The notes: generated by a model from the sequence alone, not told the origin. A stretch of DNA of 64,000 nucleotides from Streptomyces rapamycinicus NRRL 5491 (GCF_024298965.1 NZ_CP085193.1:6200001-6264000), one strand, 5' to 3'. Shown: positions 8,262-17,475, counted from the first letter of the stretch. Program-made: numbers and translations.

Positions 8262-8364
8262 AGGCATCGGGGTGCGCGGGGTGCGTCCCTGACGGGCGTC
8301 GCCGTGGTGTGCGGTGTGCGGCGCCACGTCAGCGGTGCGAGTCATGTCAGGGGTCCGAGTCACA

Positions 8365-9162
8365 TCAGGGGTGCGAGGCACCCGTCGTGGCGAGGGGGCG
8401 TACCGCCAGTGCCTCGTCCCGCAGCCGCGTGAGCTCGCGGTCGCCGCTCCGCTTCCCGGTGCGGTAACCGAACTCCAGCATGCGTACGCAGGCGTCCATG
8501 GCCATCGCCAGGGTCTGACGGCGGTCCTCCGCCTCCTCCCGGGTCGGGGCGTGCAGCTCCGGTGGGAACTCCTGGACCTCTCGCTGCCGGCATTTCGCCT
8601 CGATGTCGGCCTCGACCTTGGCCGCGTCGTCCAGGAGCTGGTCCACCTCCTCGTACAGGGTGTTGATCGTCGTCCTGTCCTTGGTCGCCGAGGTGCAGCC
8701 GCGCAGGTGGAGGCGGGTCTCGAAGGCGAACATGCGCAGCTGGGCCACGTTCTCGAAGTTCCTGACCAGGCGGTGGCAGTGGAGGTACATGTCGTGGACC
8801 AGCCGCCGCTCCAGCTCGCTCAGCAGGACCGCGATGCCCAGCGTGATCACGGCCACGAAGGGCGGTGTGGACTGCTGGTTCTGCTGCTGACGGACGCGAG
8901 GCGCCAGGGCTCCGCCCGCGGCGGCGGCGGCCACGGCGGGTGGCACGTCGGCGGCGTGCGGCAGCAGCAGGGCGATGGTGAGCAGCGCCGCCGCGCAGGT
9001 GCAGGCGATGATTCCGCAGCACAGCGACGCGGACCTTACGGTCCCCAGCAGGCGGCCCTTGTCGGCGAAACGATGGACCAGCGAGATCCAGGTGACCAGC
9101 GCGCAGACGCCGATGGGTAACGCGATGTCCGCGAACCACCCCTGTGCGTAGAGCTCGTGCAA
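8365..9162 (-). CDS. Membrane protein of unknown function
   Basis: A 265-residue protein. The start is TTG at 9162, supported by a GGGGGGAG ribosome site five bases upstream. It has about four hydrophobic segments in the first 125 residues (around 13-28, 45-68, 73-90 and 103-115), then a cytoplasmic helical domain (ELERRLVHDMYLHCHRLVRNFENV ...) with coiled-coil character to the end. No family recognised. The overlapping frame at 8360-9139 is a shadow. Confidence 0.65.
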   Translation of the reverse strand: MHELYAQGWFADIALPIGVCALVTWISLVHRFADKGRLLGTVRSASLCCGIIACTCAAALLTIALLLPHAADVPPAVAAAAAGGALAPRVRQQQNQQSTPPFVAVITLGIAVLLSELERRLVHDMYLHCHRLVRNFENVAQLRMFAFETRLHLRGCTSATKDRTTINTLYEEVDQLLDDAAKVEADIEAKCRQREVQEFPPELHAPTREEAEDRRQTLAMAMDACVRMLEFGYRTGKRSGDRELTRLRDEALAVRPLATTGASHP

Positions 9163-9605
9163 TGCTCCCCCCTGATCGCGCCTTGGTGCCGGTGCGCCGA
9201 AGGCGGTCGGCCGGTCACCGGGCGCCGGTCACGGAGCACCGGTGCCGAAGCGCCGGTCACGAGGCACCGATCGCGGGGAGAGCGGGAATCCCTTCACTGT
9301 CCGCCCTCAGGGGCGGAAGCACCGGCGAGTGGGCGTGTGGTTCCTGCGCCGTTCGGTCCCCGCGCCGCCTGGTTCCTACGCGTTTCGGTCCCTGCGCCTT
9401 CCGGTTGCTGCGCCTTCCGGCTCCTGTGCGGAGCGCCTCGTCGCGTGGTCACGATAGTGCTCTTCGTTCCCGTAGCGCACGGGTCACCGTCCGTGTACCG
9501 CTGGATCGCGCCGCCTCTGGTGTCCTGCGATACGTCTGCCGCCTCTGTTCCGTTCATGCCGCCCAGGGGGCATACCGGGCATCAGGCCGGGCATCAGGCA
9601 GGGCG
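9163..9605. other. 443-base non-coding region with short repeats
   Basis: No gene seen. It contains repeated CGCCGGTCAC-type blocks (about 9210-9270), a 16-bp tandem array (9345-9424), and four 12-bp GGGCATCAGGC-like units at about 9566-9611 next to the Prim-Pol stop codon. Confidence 0.5.
9345..9424. repeat. Degenerate 16-bp tandem repeat, five units
   Basis: Five consecutive 16-base units with consensus TGCGCCTTCCGGTTCC start at 9345, 9361, 9377, 9393 and 9409. A sixth, poorly matching unit may follow. The exact 16-base period is visible without gaps. Confidence 0.6.
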
Positions 9606-10628
9606 TCAGGCGCACGCGTCCGGGGGCTGGAGGTGGCGGGCGGCGCTGCGGGCCGCGGAGGCCAAGGTGGCGCGGGCCTCGCGCGGGGACAGGCCGGTGT
9701 CGAGCGCGGCCTCGATCAGGGCGGGGGCCAACTCCGGCCCCGCGCCCGCCTCGTAGGCGCGGCAGGCCGCCCAGAACAGCCGGTCGTTGCGCTGACCCTC
9801 CCGTGAGGCGCGGACGAACCGTACGAGCCCCTCCAGGGCCGCGGGATGCGGTTCGGGGAACGGCGGGCCGGGGTGGTACGAGGGGCGGTACGAGCGAGGC
9901 TGGGCCGGGCGCGGTGGTGTGAGCAGGCGCAACAGGGCGGACGGTACGGGGGCCGGGGCCCAGGCGGGGGCGCCGGGCGCGAGGCGATAGCTGCCGTGCG
10001 AGGCGTAGGAGCCGGGGCCGACCAGATAGCCGCCCAGCCCCCGGATGTCGATGCCGGGTGCCAGACGGCCGGCGGAGTTGGGGACGGCGAGGCCGGGTGG
10101 GCCGCACAGCCACAGATGGCGGCCGCCGCTCGGGGTGAGCACGGTGACCGTACGGGGGATGGCGAAGGCGTGCTCGCGGGCCAGCCGGGCGAGGGCGGCC
10201 AGACCGTCCGTGCCGTCCTTACGGCTTGCATCGGGACTCCCCGCTGCTCCGGCGGTTCCGGCTGCCCCGGCATCGACATCCGGGGGCTGGGCCCTGCCAG
10301 GCGCTCCGTGCTTATCGGGCCGCACCTCCCTGACGTCGAGGTCGACGCCGATGAGGTGGTACGGGGCGCATCCGCAGGCGATGCCGTAGCCGGTGGCCCA
10401 GGGGGCGGCGGCGAAGAGGGCGCGGATCGCGTCCGGGTCCGCTGAGGCGTCGTGGACTCCGTGGCCCAGCCGACCGCATTCGCCATGGCACGGCAGCGGG
10501 GCGGGGTCGTGGTGGTGAGGGGAGCGCACGGCGGGCAGCTTCGCGCGGGTCAGCGGGATCACTCGGAAACCGTGGCCCGCGGCGGTCAGGGCGTGGGTAA
10601 GAGCATGGGCGAGTGAGGGATTCGCCAT
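9606..10628 (-). CDS. Prim-Pol (AEP) domain protein, bifunctional DNA primase/polymerase type
   Basis: A 340-residue protein starting at ATG 10628. It has the archaeo-eukaryotic primase fold found in actinomycete and plasmid primase-polymerases: the N-terminal ALTHALTAAGHGFRVIPL, the metal-binding LIGVDLDVRE, and the SGGRHLWL strand with its histidine. A helical C-terminal region (NDRLFWAACRAYE ...) follows. There is no helicase domain, so it is the short, chromosomal type. Its role in replication or repair is not known. The upstream in-frame extension to 11063 looks non-coding. Confidence 0.8.
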   Translation of the reverse strand: MANPSLAHALTHALTAAGHGFRVIPLTRAKLPAVRSPHHHDPAPLPCHGECGRLGHGVHDASADPDAIRALFAAAPWATGYGIACGCAPYHLIGVDLDVREVRPDKHGAPGRAQPPDVDAGAAGTAGAAGSPDASRKDGTDGLAALARLAREHAFAIPRTVTVLTPSGGRHLWLCGPPGLAVPNSAGRLAPGIDIRGLGGYLVGPGSYASHGSYRLAPGAPAWAPAPVPSALLRLLTPPRPAQPRSYRPSYHPGPPFPEPHPAALEGLVRFVRASREGQRNDRLFWAACRAYEAGAGPELAPALIEAALDTGLSPREARATLASAARSAARHLQPPDACA

Positions 10629-10936
10629 GCCCTCATTTTCGGACAAGTGTTCGGTAATGGGAAGAGGGCCCGGCAAGTCGCCGAGGATGGCCGAAATTAT
10701 GCGGAACGGAATCTCTCGTAAGGCTCGGCTCATGGCCGGGTGGGGGCGGCACGCCGGGCGCACCGGCGTGACGTGGGGAGTGGGGGTGCGTGGGGTGTTT
10801 ACAACAGGTTCATCATGCTTGCGTGGTAATTCCAGCGGCCCGTGCGCATCGTCCGAGAATCGGTGGGCAACTCTGCTTCCGCGACCCTTTCGAGCCTCGG
10901 GGAGGTCGCGGGAGTCGGAGGATCGGAGGAATCGAG

Positions 10937-11158
10937 ATGGCGGACATCCGGACGGGTCCCGGTCGCACCTTCGCCGCGCCACCGTTCTCCGCGTCCAGGG
11001 TGGGGCGCGGCTCCTGGGGTGTGGCTCGCTCGCACGGGGGCAGGTCGCCGCCATCGCGAGCACCCGCGACCGCCGCGAGCGCCCGTAAGGGAGACGCGGG
11101 AATCGTGGGAATCGCGGAGAACGCGAAACAGCGGCCGGTGTCCGAACGATCTGAGTGA
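10937..11158 (+). CDS. Possible small protein
   Basis: A 73-codon frame starting at ATG 10937 with GGAGGA six bases upstream, inside an otherwise gene-free stretch (10629-11201). The product is Arg/Ala/Ser-rich and resembles no family I know. Only the ribosome site supports it. The rest of this stretch shows nothing else beyond an AT-richer patch near 10800-10830 that could hold a promoter. Confidence 0.25.
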   Translation: MADIRTGPGRTFAAPPFSASRVGRGSWGVARSHGGRSPPSRAPATAASARKGDAGIVGIAENAKQRPVSERSE

Positions 11159-11201
11159 GCTGTGGTGATTCATTGAGCGAAACGGGACGGGTGAGGTCGT
11201 A

Positions 11202-11239
11202 CGGTCGCGCGATGGCGTATCAACGCCATCGCGCGACCG
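11202..11239. terminator. Perfect 17-bp hairpin
   Basis: Arms 11202-11218 and 11223-11239 are exact reverse complements around the tetraloop ATCA. It is the strongest hairpin in the region, has no T-run, and stands just before the CoA-ester operon. It is probably a terminator insulating the operon. Confidence 0.6.
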
Positions 11240-11283
11240 CGCGTGTGCCGTGCTTCGGGGTTCGTCCTTGACAGCGTCGATTT

Positions 11284-11302
11284 ATCTGACGGATAGTCAG
11301 AT
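11284..11302. promoter_or_regulatory. Candidate TetR-type operator of the CoA-ester operon
   Basis: ATCTGACGGATAGTCAGAT is a perfect 7-bp inverted repeat with a 5-base spacer. It sits 35 bases before the first ATG of the operon. Its size and symmetry suit a TetR-family repressor of lipid catabolism; the regulator is not in the window. Confidence 0.5.
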
Positions 11303-11336
11303 TGCTTTCTACGGCGGACATGCGGCAGGGGAAGCG

Positions 11337-12341
11337 ATGACGCGTGATGACCTGGACGTTGACCCGGAAGAGCTGTACGGACGGCTGAAGGCGTACGAGG
11401 GGCGGACGGCCGCGAGCGGTGGCGCGGGCAGGGACCCCGTCAACGAGCCCATGATCAGACACTGGTGCGAGGCCATGGGCGACACCAACCCCGCCTATCC
11501 GGCTGTCGCCCCGCCCACGATGCTCCAGGCGTGGACGATGGGCGGGCTGGCCGGGCACCCCGGTGGTTCGGCCCGCTCCGAGGCGTACGACGAGCTGCTG
11601 GCGCTGCTCGACGACGCGGGCTGCACCTCGGTGGTCGCCACCGACTGCGAGCAGGAGTACCTGCGGCCGCTGCGCCCCGGCGACCGGGTCACCTTCGACG
11701 CGGTGATCGAGTCGGTGTCGCCGCGCAAGACCACCAAGCTGGGCACCGGACACTTCGTCACCACCCGGATGAACGTCCGCGCCGGGGACGGGGACGGGGA
11801 GCTGGTCGGCACCCACCGCTTCCGCATCCTCAAGTACGCACCCGCGCGGCCAAAGAAAGCGGCGAAGCCGGAGCCGACGCGGAAGCCGGAGCCCACGCGG
11901 AAGCCGGAATCGACGCGCGGGCCGGAGCCGACGGCCGACCGTCCCCGCCGCCCTCGCCCCGTCATCAACCGCGACAACGCCGGTTTCTGGGAGGGCGTGG
12001 CCCGGCATCGGCTGCTCATCCAGCGCTGCCTGGACTGCGCCACCCCGCGCTTCCCCTGGCTGCCGGGGTGCGGGGCGTGCGGCTCCCAGCGGTGGGAGAC
12101 GTTCGAGGCGTCCGGCGCCGGCACGGTGTTCAGCTACGTGGTCATGCACCATCCGCCCTTCCCCGCGTTCGACCCGCCCTACGCGGTCGCCCTGATCGAG
12201 CTCGCGGAGGGTGTGCGGATGGTCAGCGACATCACCGGGGTGCCCTACGACAAGGTGCGCATCGGTATGCCCGTCGAGCTGGAGTTCCTGCGCGTGGACG
12301 AGGAGCTGGAGCTGCCGGTGTTCCGGGGCGCGGAGGCGTAA
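11337..12341 (+). CDS. MaoC-type hydratase fused to DUF35 OB-fold/Zn-ribbon domain (ChsH2-like)
   Basis: A 334-residue fusion. The N-terminal part (about 1-165) is a hotdog-fold MaoC/FAS1-like dehydratase half (MIRHWCEAMGDTNPAYP). A Pro/Lys/Glu linker at about 175-200 (repeated KPEPTR) leads to a C-terminal zinc ribbon with cysteines in CLDCATPRFPWLPGCGACGS, then an OB fold (GTVFSYVVMHHPPFPAFDPPY). This is the architecture of mycobacterial ChsH2, which pairs with ChsH1 to hydrate a steroid side-chain enoyl-CoA and binds the aldolase Ltp2 by its DUF35 domain. The next two genes supply both partners. The start at 11337 has AGGGGA upstream; an extended frame to 11250 would run through the operator. 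Confidence 0.85.
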   Translation: MTRDDLDVDPEELYGRLKAYEGRTAASGGAGRDPVNEPMIRHWCEAMGDTNPAYPAVAPPTMLQAWTMGGLAGHPGGSARSEAYDELLALLDDAGCTSVVATDCEQEYLRPLRPGDRVTFDAVIESVSPRKTTKLGTGHFVTTRMNVRAGDGDGELVGTHRFRILKYAPARPKKAAKPEPTRKPEPTRKPESTRGPEPTADRPRRPRPVINRDNAGFWEGVARHRLLIQRCLDCATPRFPWLPGCGACGSQRWETFEASGAGTVFSYVVMHHPPFPAFDPPYAVALIELAEGVRMVSDITGVPYDKVRIGMPVELEFLRVDEELELPVFRGAEA

Positions 12342-12365
12342 CGGATGACGCGAGGAGGCGGTCGT

Positions 12366-12851
12366 ATGACGGTGCGTACGGGCGATGAGCTGCCCCCACT
12401 GCGCATCCCGATCACCCGGACCCTGATCGTCGCCGGTGCCCTCGCATCCCGGGACTACCAGGATGTGCACCACGACGCCGAGGCGGCCAAGGAGAAGGGC
12501 TCCCCGGACATCTTCATGAACATCCTCACCACCAATGGACTGGTCGGCCGGTACATCACCGATCACTTCGGGCCGCTGGCCCGGCTCCGTAAGGTCGCGA
12601 TCCGGCTCGGGGCGCCCAACTACCCGGGCGACGAGATGGTGCTGACCGGCCAGGTCACCTCGGTCGCGGGGGGCACGGCGGAGGTCGCCGTCATCGGTAA
12701 GAACGGCATCGGCCACCATGTGACCGGCACGGTCACGGTGCAGCTCCCCCGCGACGTCCCGGGAACCGGCGAGGTCCCAATGAGGACCACCGACGCCCCG
12801 AGGACCAACCCCATCACGGCTTCCTCCACCACCCCGGACACCCCCCGATGA
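12366..12851 (+). CDS. MaoC-family hydratase (ChsH1-like)
   Basis: A 161-residue hotdog-fold protein with the hydratase signature around SRDYQDVHHDAEAAKEKG (Asp and His in D-x4-H spacing). It is likely to supply the catalytic half of a heteromeric enoyl-CoA hydratase together with the MaoC-DUF35 fusion 24 bases upstream. ATG 12366 is chosen over ATG 12345 because GAGGAGG lies seven bases before it. It overlaps the next gene by ATGA, so the three genes are translationally coupled. Confidence 0.87.
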   Translation: MTVRTGDELPPLRIPITRTLIVAGALASRDYQDVHHDAEAAKEKGSPDIFMNILTTNGLVGRYITDHFGPLARLRKVAIRLGAPNYPGDEMVLTGQVTSVAGGTAEVAVIGKNGIGHHVTGTVTVQLPRDVPGTGEVPMRTTDAPRTNPITASSTTPDTPR

Positions 12852-14014
12852 GCGCCCGCAAGCCGGACACCCTGGGCGGCCGGGCCGCGATCGTCGGCAT
12901 CGGCGCCACCGAGTTCTCCAAGGACTCGGGCCGCAGTGAGCTGAAGCTGGCCGTCGAGGCCGTCCAGGCGGCCCTGGACGACGCCGGGCTCGCCCCGGCC
13001 GACGTGGACGGGCTGGTCACGTTCACGATGGACACCAGCCCCGAGATCACCGTGGCGCAGGCGTGCGGCATCGGCGATCTCACCTTCTTCTCGCGCGTGC
13101 ACTACGGCGGCGGCGCGGCCTGCGCCACCGTGCAGCAGGCCGCGCTCGCCGTCGCGACGGGCGTCGCCGAGGTCGTCGTCTGCTACCGCGCGTTCAACGA
13201 GCGCTCCGGGCGCCGCTTCGGCTCCGGCGTACAGCACCGCGAGCCGTCCGCCGAGGGGGCAGCGCTCGGCTGGTCGCTGCCGTTCGGGCTGCTGACCCCG
13301 GCCTCGTGGGTCGCCATGGCCGCCCAGCGCTATCTCTACGCCTATGGGCTGACACCCGAGGTTTTCGGCCATGTGGCCGTCACCGCCCGCCGCCACGCGG
13401 CCACCAACCCGGCCGCGTACTTCCACGGCAAGCCGATCACCCTCGCCGAGCACGCCGCCTCCCGCTGGATCGTCGAGCCGCTGCGGCTGCTCGACTGCTG
13501 TCAGGAGACGGACGGCGGCCAGGCGATCGTGGTGACCAGCGTGGAGCGGGCGCGCGACCTGCGGCGTCCGCCCGCCGTGATCACGGCCGCGGCGCAGGGC
13601 GCGGGCCGCGGCCAGGAGCAGATGACGAGCTTCTACCGCGACGGTCTGACCGGCCTGCCCGAGATGGGGGTGGTCGCCGGTCAGCTGTGGCGCGGCAGCG
13701 GCCTGACCCCGGCCGACGTCGACGTGGCCATCCTCTACGACCACTTCACGCCGTTCGTACTGATGCAGCTGGAGGAGTTCGGCTTCTGCGGGCGCGGCGA
13801 GGCGGCCGGATTCGTAGCCGAGGACGCGCTGCCGCTCAATACCCACGGCGGTCAGCTCGGTGAGGCGTATCTGCACGGGATGAACGGGATCGCCGAGGCC
13901 GTCCGCCAGATCCGCGGCAGCTCCGTCAACCAGGTGCCGGGGGCCGCCCGCACTCTGGTCACCGCGGGCACCGGGGTACCGACATCCGGGCTCCTCCTCG
14001 GCGCAGACGGCTGA
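12848..14014 (+). CDS. Lipid-transfer/thiolase-fold protein (Ltp2-like)
   Basis: A 388-residue thiolase-superfamily protein of the non-condensing lipid-transfer type. The N-terminal half has GRAAIVGIGATEFSKDSGRS and VQAALDDAGLAPADVDGLVTF. The usual thiolase nucleophilic cysteine region is VHYGGGAACATVQQAALAV, and the C-terminal half ends with LNTHGGQLGEAYLHGMNG. In mycobacteria Ltp2 is a retro-aldolase that removes propionyl-CoA from the hydrated sterol side chain in complex with a DUF35 domain. The fixed order with the two upstream genes supports the same type of reaction here; the substrate is inferred only. Confidence 0.85.
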   Translation: MSARKPDTLGGRAAIVGIGATEFSKDSGRSELKLAVEAVQAALDDAGLAPADVDGLVTFTMDTSPEITVAQACGIGDLTFFSRVHYGGGAACATVQQAALAVATGVAEVVVCYRAFNERSGRRFGSGVQHREPSAEGAALGWSLPFGLLTPASWVAMAAQRYLYAYGLTPEVFGHVAVTARRHAATNPAAYFHGKPITLAEHAASRWIVEPLRLLDCCQETDGGQAIVVTSVERARDLRRPPAVITAAAQGAGRGQEQMTSFYRDGLTGLPEMGVVAGQLWRGSGLTPADVDVAILYDHFTPFVLMQLEEFGFCGRGEAAGFVAEDALPLNTHGGQLGEAYLHGMNGIAEAVRQIRGSSVNQVPGAARTLVTAGTGVPTSGLLLGADG

Positions 14015-14067
14015 CTCGCGTGCGTGTCGGCGGTATCGGGCCGCCGAGGTCCACCTTCACTCGTCAT

Positions 14068-14937
14068 ATGACCCGAAGTAAGCAGAGCAGATGGCAGCTC
14101 ACGGGCTGGGCCACCGGTCTGGCCGCGGCCATGGCCACCGCGGTCGCCGGGGCCACCGCGGTCGCCGGGGCCACCCCCGCCGCCTCGGCGGAGGCCCTGC
14201 CCGACCCCCGCCCCCTGGGGGCCAAGGTCTTCAAGGGCTGGGCCTTCGACACCTGCCATGCGCCGTCCCTCGCCACCCTGCGCGCGTGGAACAGCTCCCG
14301 CTACCGCGCCGTCGGCGTCTACTACGCGGGCCGCGGCCGGGCCTGCGCCAGCCAGCCCAACCTCACCGTCTCCTGGATGCGTGGCGTCAAGAGCATGAAG
14401 TGGCACGTACTGCCCATCTTCGTCGGATCCCAGTCGCCTTGCGTCCGCAACACCAACAAGAAGCACGTGCCCATCGGCGGCAAGCCGTTCTCCCAGGGGC
14501 AGGCGGAGGGCAAGGACGCGGTGGCGCGCGCCAAGGCGCTCTCCCTGAAGAAGCGCAGCGCGCTCTACCTCGACATGGAGGCGTACGACCTGAAGCGGAC
14601 GAGCTGCGCCGCCAAGACCCTCTCCTTCATCCGCGGCTGGAACCGCGAGGTCCGCTCGCGCGGCTTCTTCCCCGGCTTCTACAGCAGCGCCGAGTCCGGG
14701 GTGCGCCATGTGGAGCAGGCCCGCCGGGCCGGGGTCCATGACCTGCCCTCCGTGATGTGGTTCGCGCGCTGGAACGGGAAGCCGTCGCTGTACGGGGAGT
14801 CGACGCTGGCCAAGAGCGCGTGGAAGCCGCACCGCCGCATCCACCAGTACCGGGGCAACGTCGATGTGACGCACGGCGGCCGGACGCTGCGCATCGACCG
14901 CAACAAGGTGGACGCGCCGGTCGCGATCATCAAGTGA
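14068..14937 (+). CDS. Secreted DUF1906 (Rv2525c-like glycoside-hydrolase-fold) protein
   Basis: A 289-residue exported protein. ATG 14068 begins a signal peptide (MTRSKQSRWQLTGW, then an Ala-rich core, cleavage near ASAEA) and is preferred to an upstream GTG at 14020. The mature domain starts GAKVFKGWAFDTCHAPSLATLRAW and carries YYAGRG, LPIFVGSQS, LYLDMEAYD and HQYRGNVDV, the pattern of DUF1906, a TIM-barrel family related to GH25-like enzymes. The acidic pair in LDMEAYD is a likely catalytic site. A cell-wall role is inferred. Confidence 0.85.
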   Translation: MTRSKQSRWQLTGWATGLAAAMATAVAGATAVAGATPAASAEALPDPRPLGAKVFKGWAFDTCHAPSLATLRAWNSSRYRAVGVYYAGRGRACASQPNLTVSWMRGVKSMKWHVLPIFVGSQSPCVRNTNKKHVPIGGKPFSQGQAEGKDAVARAKALSLKKRSALYLDMEAYDLKRTSCAAKTLSFIRGWNREVRSRGFFPGFYSSAESGVRHVEQARRAGVHDLPSVMWFARWNGKPSLYGESTLAKSAWKPHRRIHQYRGNVDVTHGGRTLRIDRNKVDAPVAIIK

Positions 14938-15093
14938 GCACCCGTGGGCCGCCCTCGGGAAGAACCCTGACCCTCCGACCGCCCCCTCCCCCCGCAGGAG
15001 GTGGTGCCAGCACTACCCGTACAACCTGAGGCTGATTGCGCTTCGGCACTTATGGCCGATCCGCTCCGACCTGCTCGCTTCTAGCGTTGAGCC

Positions 15094-15624
15094 ATGACCA
15101 CGACCGTGTGCACAGGCGTATCCGCCGCCGCGTTCCCGTCGTTCACCTCGTACGTACGGGCGCGGGGGCCCGTGCTGCTGCGCACCGCCCGCTCGCTGAC
15201 CTCCAACGCGTGCGACGCGGAGGATCTGCTGCAGACCGCGCTGACCAAGACGTACCTGGCGTGGGAGCGCATCGAGGACCACAACGCGCTGGATGGCTAT
15301 GTGCGGCGCGCCCTGGTCAACACCCGGACCTCGCAGTGGCGCAAGCGCAAGATCGATGAATTCGTCTGCGATGAGCTGCCCGAGCCCGAGACGGTGCCCG
15401 CGCCGGACCCCGCCGAACGGCAGGTGCTCCGCGACTCGCTGTGGCGGGCCGTACTGCGGTTGCCGGACCGTCAGCGGGCGATGGTCGTCCTCAGGTACTA
15501 CGAGGACCTGAGCGAGGCGCAGACGGCGGAGGTGCTCGGGGTGTCCGTCGGCACCGTCAAGAGCGCGGTCTCGCGCGCCCTCGGCAAGCTCCGCGAGGAC
15601 CCGGAACTCGGCCACGCGGCCTGA
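15094..15624 (+). CDS. SigE-family RNA polymerase sigma factor (ECF type)
   Basis: A 176-residue sigma-70 family protein with region 2 at about 15-80 (LLRTARSLTSNACDAEDLLQTALTKTYLAWERI) and region 4 at about 110-165 (LPDRQRAMVVLRYYEDLSEAQTAEVLGVSVGTVKSAVSRAL). It matches the SigE-type ECF group frequent in Streptomyces. No anti-sigma gene follows. The start ATG begins MTTTVCTG and lacks a strong ribosome site. Confidence 0.9.
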   Translation: MTTTVCTGVSAAAFPSFTSYVRARGPVLLRTARSLTSNACDAEDLLQTALTKTYLAWERIEDHNALDGYVRRALVNTRTSQWRKRKIDEFVCDELPEPETVPAPDPAERQVLRDSLWRAVLRLPDRQRAMVVLRYYEDLSEAQTAEVLGVSVGTVKSAVSRALGKLREDPELGHAA

Positions 15625-15721
15625 GATCCACGGGGTCCGGGGGTAGTGACATACCAGGTGGTCGGCTGCAGAATCGGCGGAACCTCAACCCGCGCGTAAC
15701 CGGAACCCTGGAGGCGCCCCG

Positions 15722-17377
15722 GTGCTCAGCACGATGCAGGACGTACCGCTGACCGTGACCCGCATCCTCGTGCACGGGACCCTCGTGCACGGCCGCACGG
15801 CCCATGTGACCACCTGGACCGGAGAGGGCGAGCCCCAGCGGCGCAGCTTCCACGAGGTGGGGGTGCGGTCGACCCAGTTGGCGAACGCGCTGCGCGATGA
15901 GCTCGGGGTCGAGCCGGGGCAGGCCGTGGCCACCTTGATGTGGAACAACTGCGAGCATCTGGAGGCGTACCTCGCGGTCCCCTCCATGGGCGCGGTACTG
16001 CACACCCTCAACCTCCGGCTGCCCGCCGATCAGCTCGGCTGGATCGTGAACCACGCCGCCGACCGCGTGATCATCGTCAACGGTTCCGTGCTGCCGCTGC
16101 TCGCCCCGCTCCTCCCCACCCTGACCACCGTGAAGCACATCGTGGTCGCGGGCCCCGGCGACCGCTCCGTCCTGGACGGCTGCGCCGCCCGGGTCCATGA
16201 GTACGAGGAGCTGATCGAGGGGCGGCCGCGGCGTTACGCCTGGCCGGAGATCGACGAGCGCCAGGCCGCGGCCCTCTGCTACACCTCGGGGACGACCGGA
16301 CACCCCAAGGGCGTGGCCTACAGCCACCGCTCCATCTATCTGCACTCGATGCAGGTCAACACCGCCGAGTCGTTCGGGATGTCCGGGGGCGACGTACTGC
16401 TGCCGGTGGTGCCCATGTTCCACGCCAACGCGTGGGGCACCCCGCACGCCGCCTTCATGGCGGGCGCCTCGATACTCATGCCCGACCGCTTCCTCCAGCC
16501 CGAACCGCTCGCCGAGATGATCGAACGCGAGCGTCCCACCATCGCCGCCGCCGTCCCCACCGTCTGGCAGGGGCTGCTCGCCGAGCTCGACGCGAGGCCA
16601 CGTGAGGTGAGCTGTCTGCGGAACGTCTTCATCGGCGGCGCGGCCTGCCCGCCCTCCCTGATGAAGGCGTACGAGGAGCGCCATGGCATCCATGTCGTCC
16701 TCGCCTGGGGCATGACCGAGACCTCTCCGCTCGGCTCGGTGGCCCATCCGCCGGGCGGTCTCACGGCGGAGGAGGCCTGGCCGTACCGGATGTCGCAGGG
16801 CCGCTTCCCGTCGTCCGTCGAATGCCGGTTGACCTCGGCGGACGGCGAACTCGTGCCGTGGGACGGGAAGACGCCGGGTGAGCTGGAGGTACGCGGTCCG
16901 TGGATCGCGAGCGCGTACTACGGAGGGGCGGACGGCGAGCCGTTCCGCCCCGAGGACAAGTTCACCGAGGACGGCTGGCTGAAGACCGGCGACGTCGGCA
17001 CCATCAGCCCCGACTGCTATCTGACGCTGACGGACCGGGCCAAGGACGTCATCAAGTCCGGCGGTGAGTGGATCTCCTCGGTCGAGCTGGAGAACCAGCT
17101 GATGGGCCATCCGGAGGTCGCCGAGGCGGCGGTGGTGGCCGTACCGGACGAGAAGTGGGGCGAACGGCCGCTGGCCACGGTGGTCCTCACGGACGGCGCC
17201 ACGGTCGGCTACGAGGGCCTGCGGGCCTTCCTCGCCGAACGGGTCGCGCGCTGGCAGCTGCCGGAGCACTGGGCGGTGATTCCGGCGGTACCGAAGACGA
17301 GCGTGGGGAAGTTCGACAAGAAGGTCATCCGAAAGCAGTACGCGGACGGGGTGCTGGACGTGACCACGCTGGGCTGA
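15722..17377 (+). CDS. Fatty-acid-CoA ligase (FadD-like, ANL superfamily)
   Basis: A 551-residue adenylate-forming enzyme that activates a carboxylic acid to its CoA thioester. The P-loop-like motif [12 protein letters not shown] lies at about residue 185. The domain hinge GWLKTGD, the C-terminal [14 protein letters not shown], and the catalytic lysine in VGKFDKKVI are intact. The GTG at 15722 follows GGAGG with seven bases spacing. The chain is of the length usual for medium/long-chain ligases. It could feed the CoA-ester operon 1.7 kb upstream, but it is not in the same transcript. Confidence 0.9.
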   Translation: MLSTMQDVPLTVTRILVHGTLVHGRTAHVTTWTGEGEPQRRSFHEVGVRSTQLANALRDELGVEPGQAVATLMWNNCEHLEAYLAVPSMGAVLHTLNLRLPADQLGWIVNHAADRVIIVNGSVLPLLAPLLPTLTTVKHIVVAGPGDRSVLDGCAARVHEYEELIEGRPRRYAWPEIDERQAAALCYTSGTTGHPKGVAYSHRSIYLHSMQVNTAESFGMSGGDVLLPVVPMFHANAWGTPHAAFMAGASILMPDRFLQPEPLAEMIERERPTIAAAVPTVWQGLLAELDARPREVSCLRNVFIGGAACPPSLMKAYEERHGIHVVLAWGMTETSPLGSVAHPPGGLTAEEAWPYRMSQGRFPSSVECRLTSADGELVPWDGKTPGELEVRGPWIASAYYGGADGEPFRPEDKFTEDGWLKTGDVGTISPDCYLTLTDRAKDVIKSGGEWISSVELENQLMGHPEVAEAAVVAVPDEKWGERPLATVVLTDGATVGYEGLRAFLAERVARWQLPEHWAVIPAVPKTSVGKFDKKVIRKQYADGVLDVTTLG

Positions 17378-17441
17378 GGAACGCCGGGTCAACAAGGTGA
17401 AGGGCTGCTGATGAGCTGACACCTGGCGTGCCTGTCGCCGA

Positions 17442-17475
17442 CGAGCCCCGGGGCCGGAAGAGGCCCCCGGGCTCG
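17442..17475. terminator. Bidirectional terminator
   Basis: A 14-bp stem with one mismatch (17442-17455 with 17462-17475) between the convergent ligase and PAS-protein genes. Confidence 0.7.

Noticed and set aside
9566..9611. CRISPR-like short repeats
   Set aside because: Twelve-base tandem units without spacers; not a CRISPR array. The 20-bp and 29-bp arrays at 39694 and 42192 also lack spacers.
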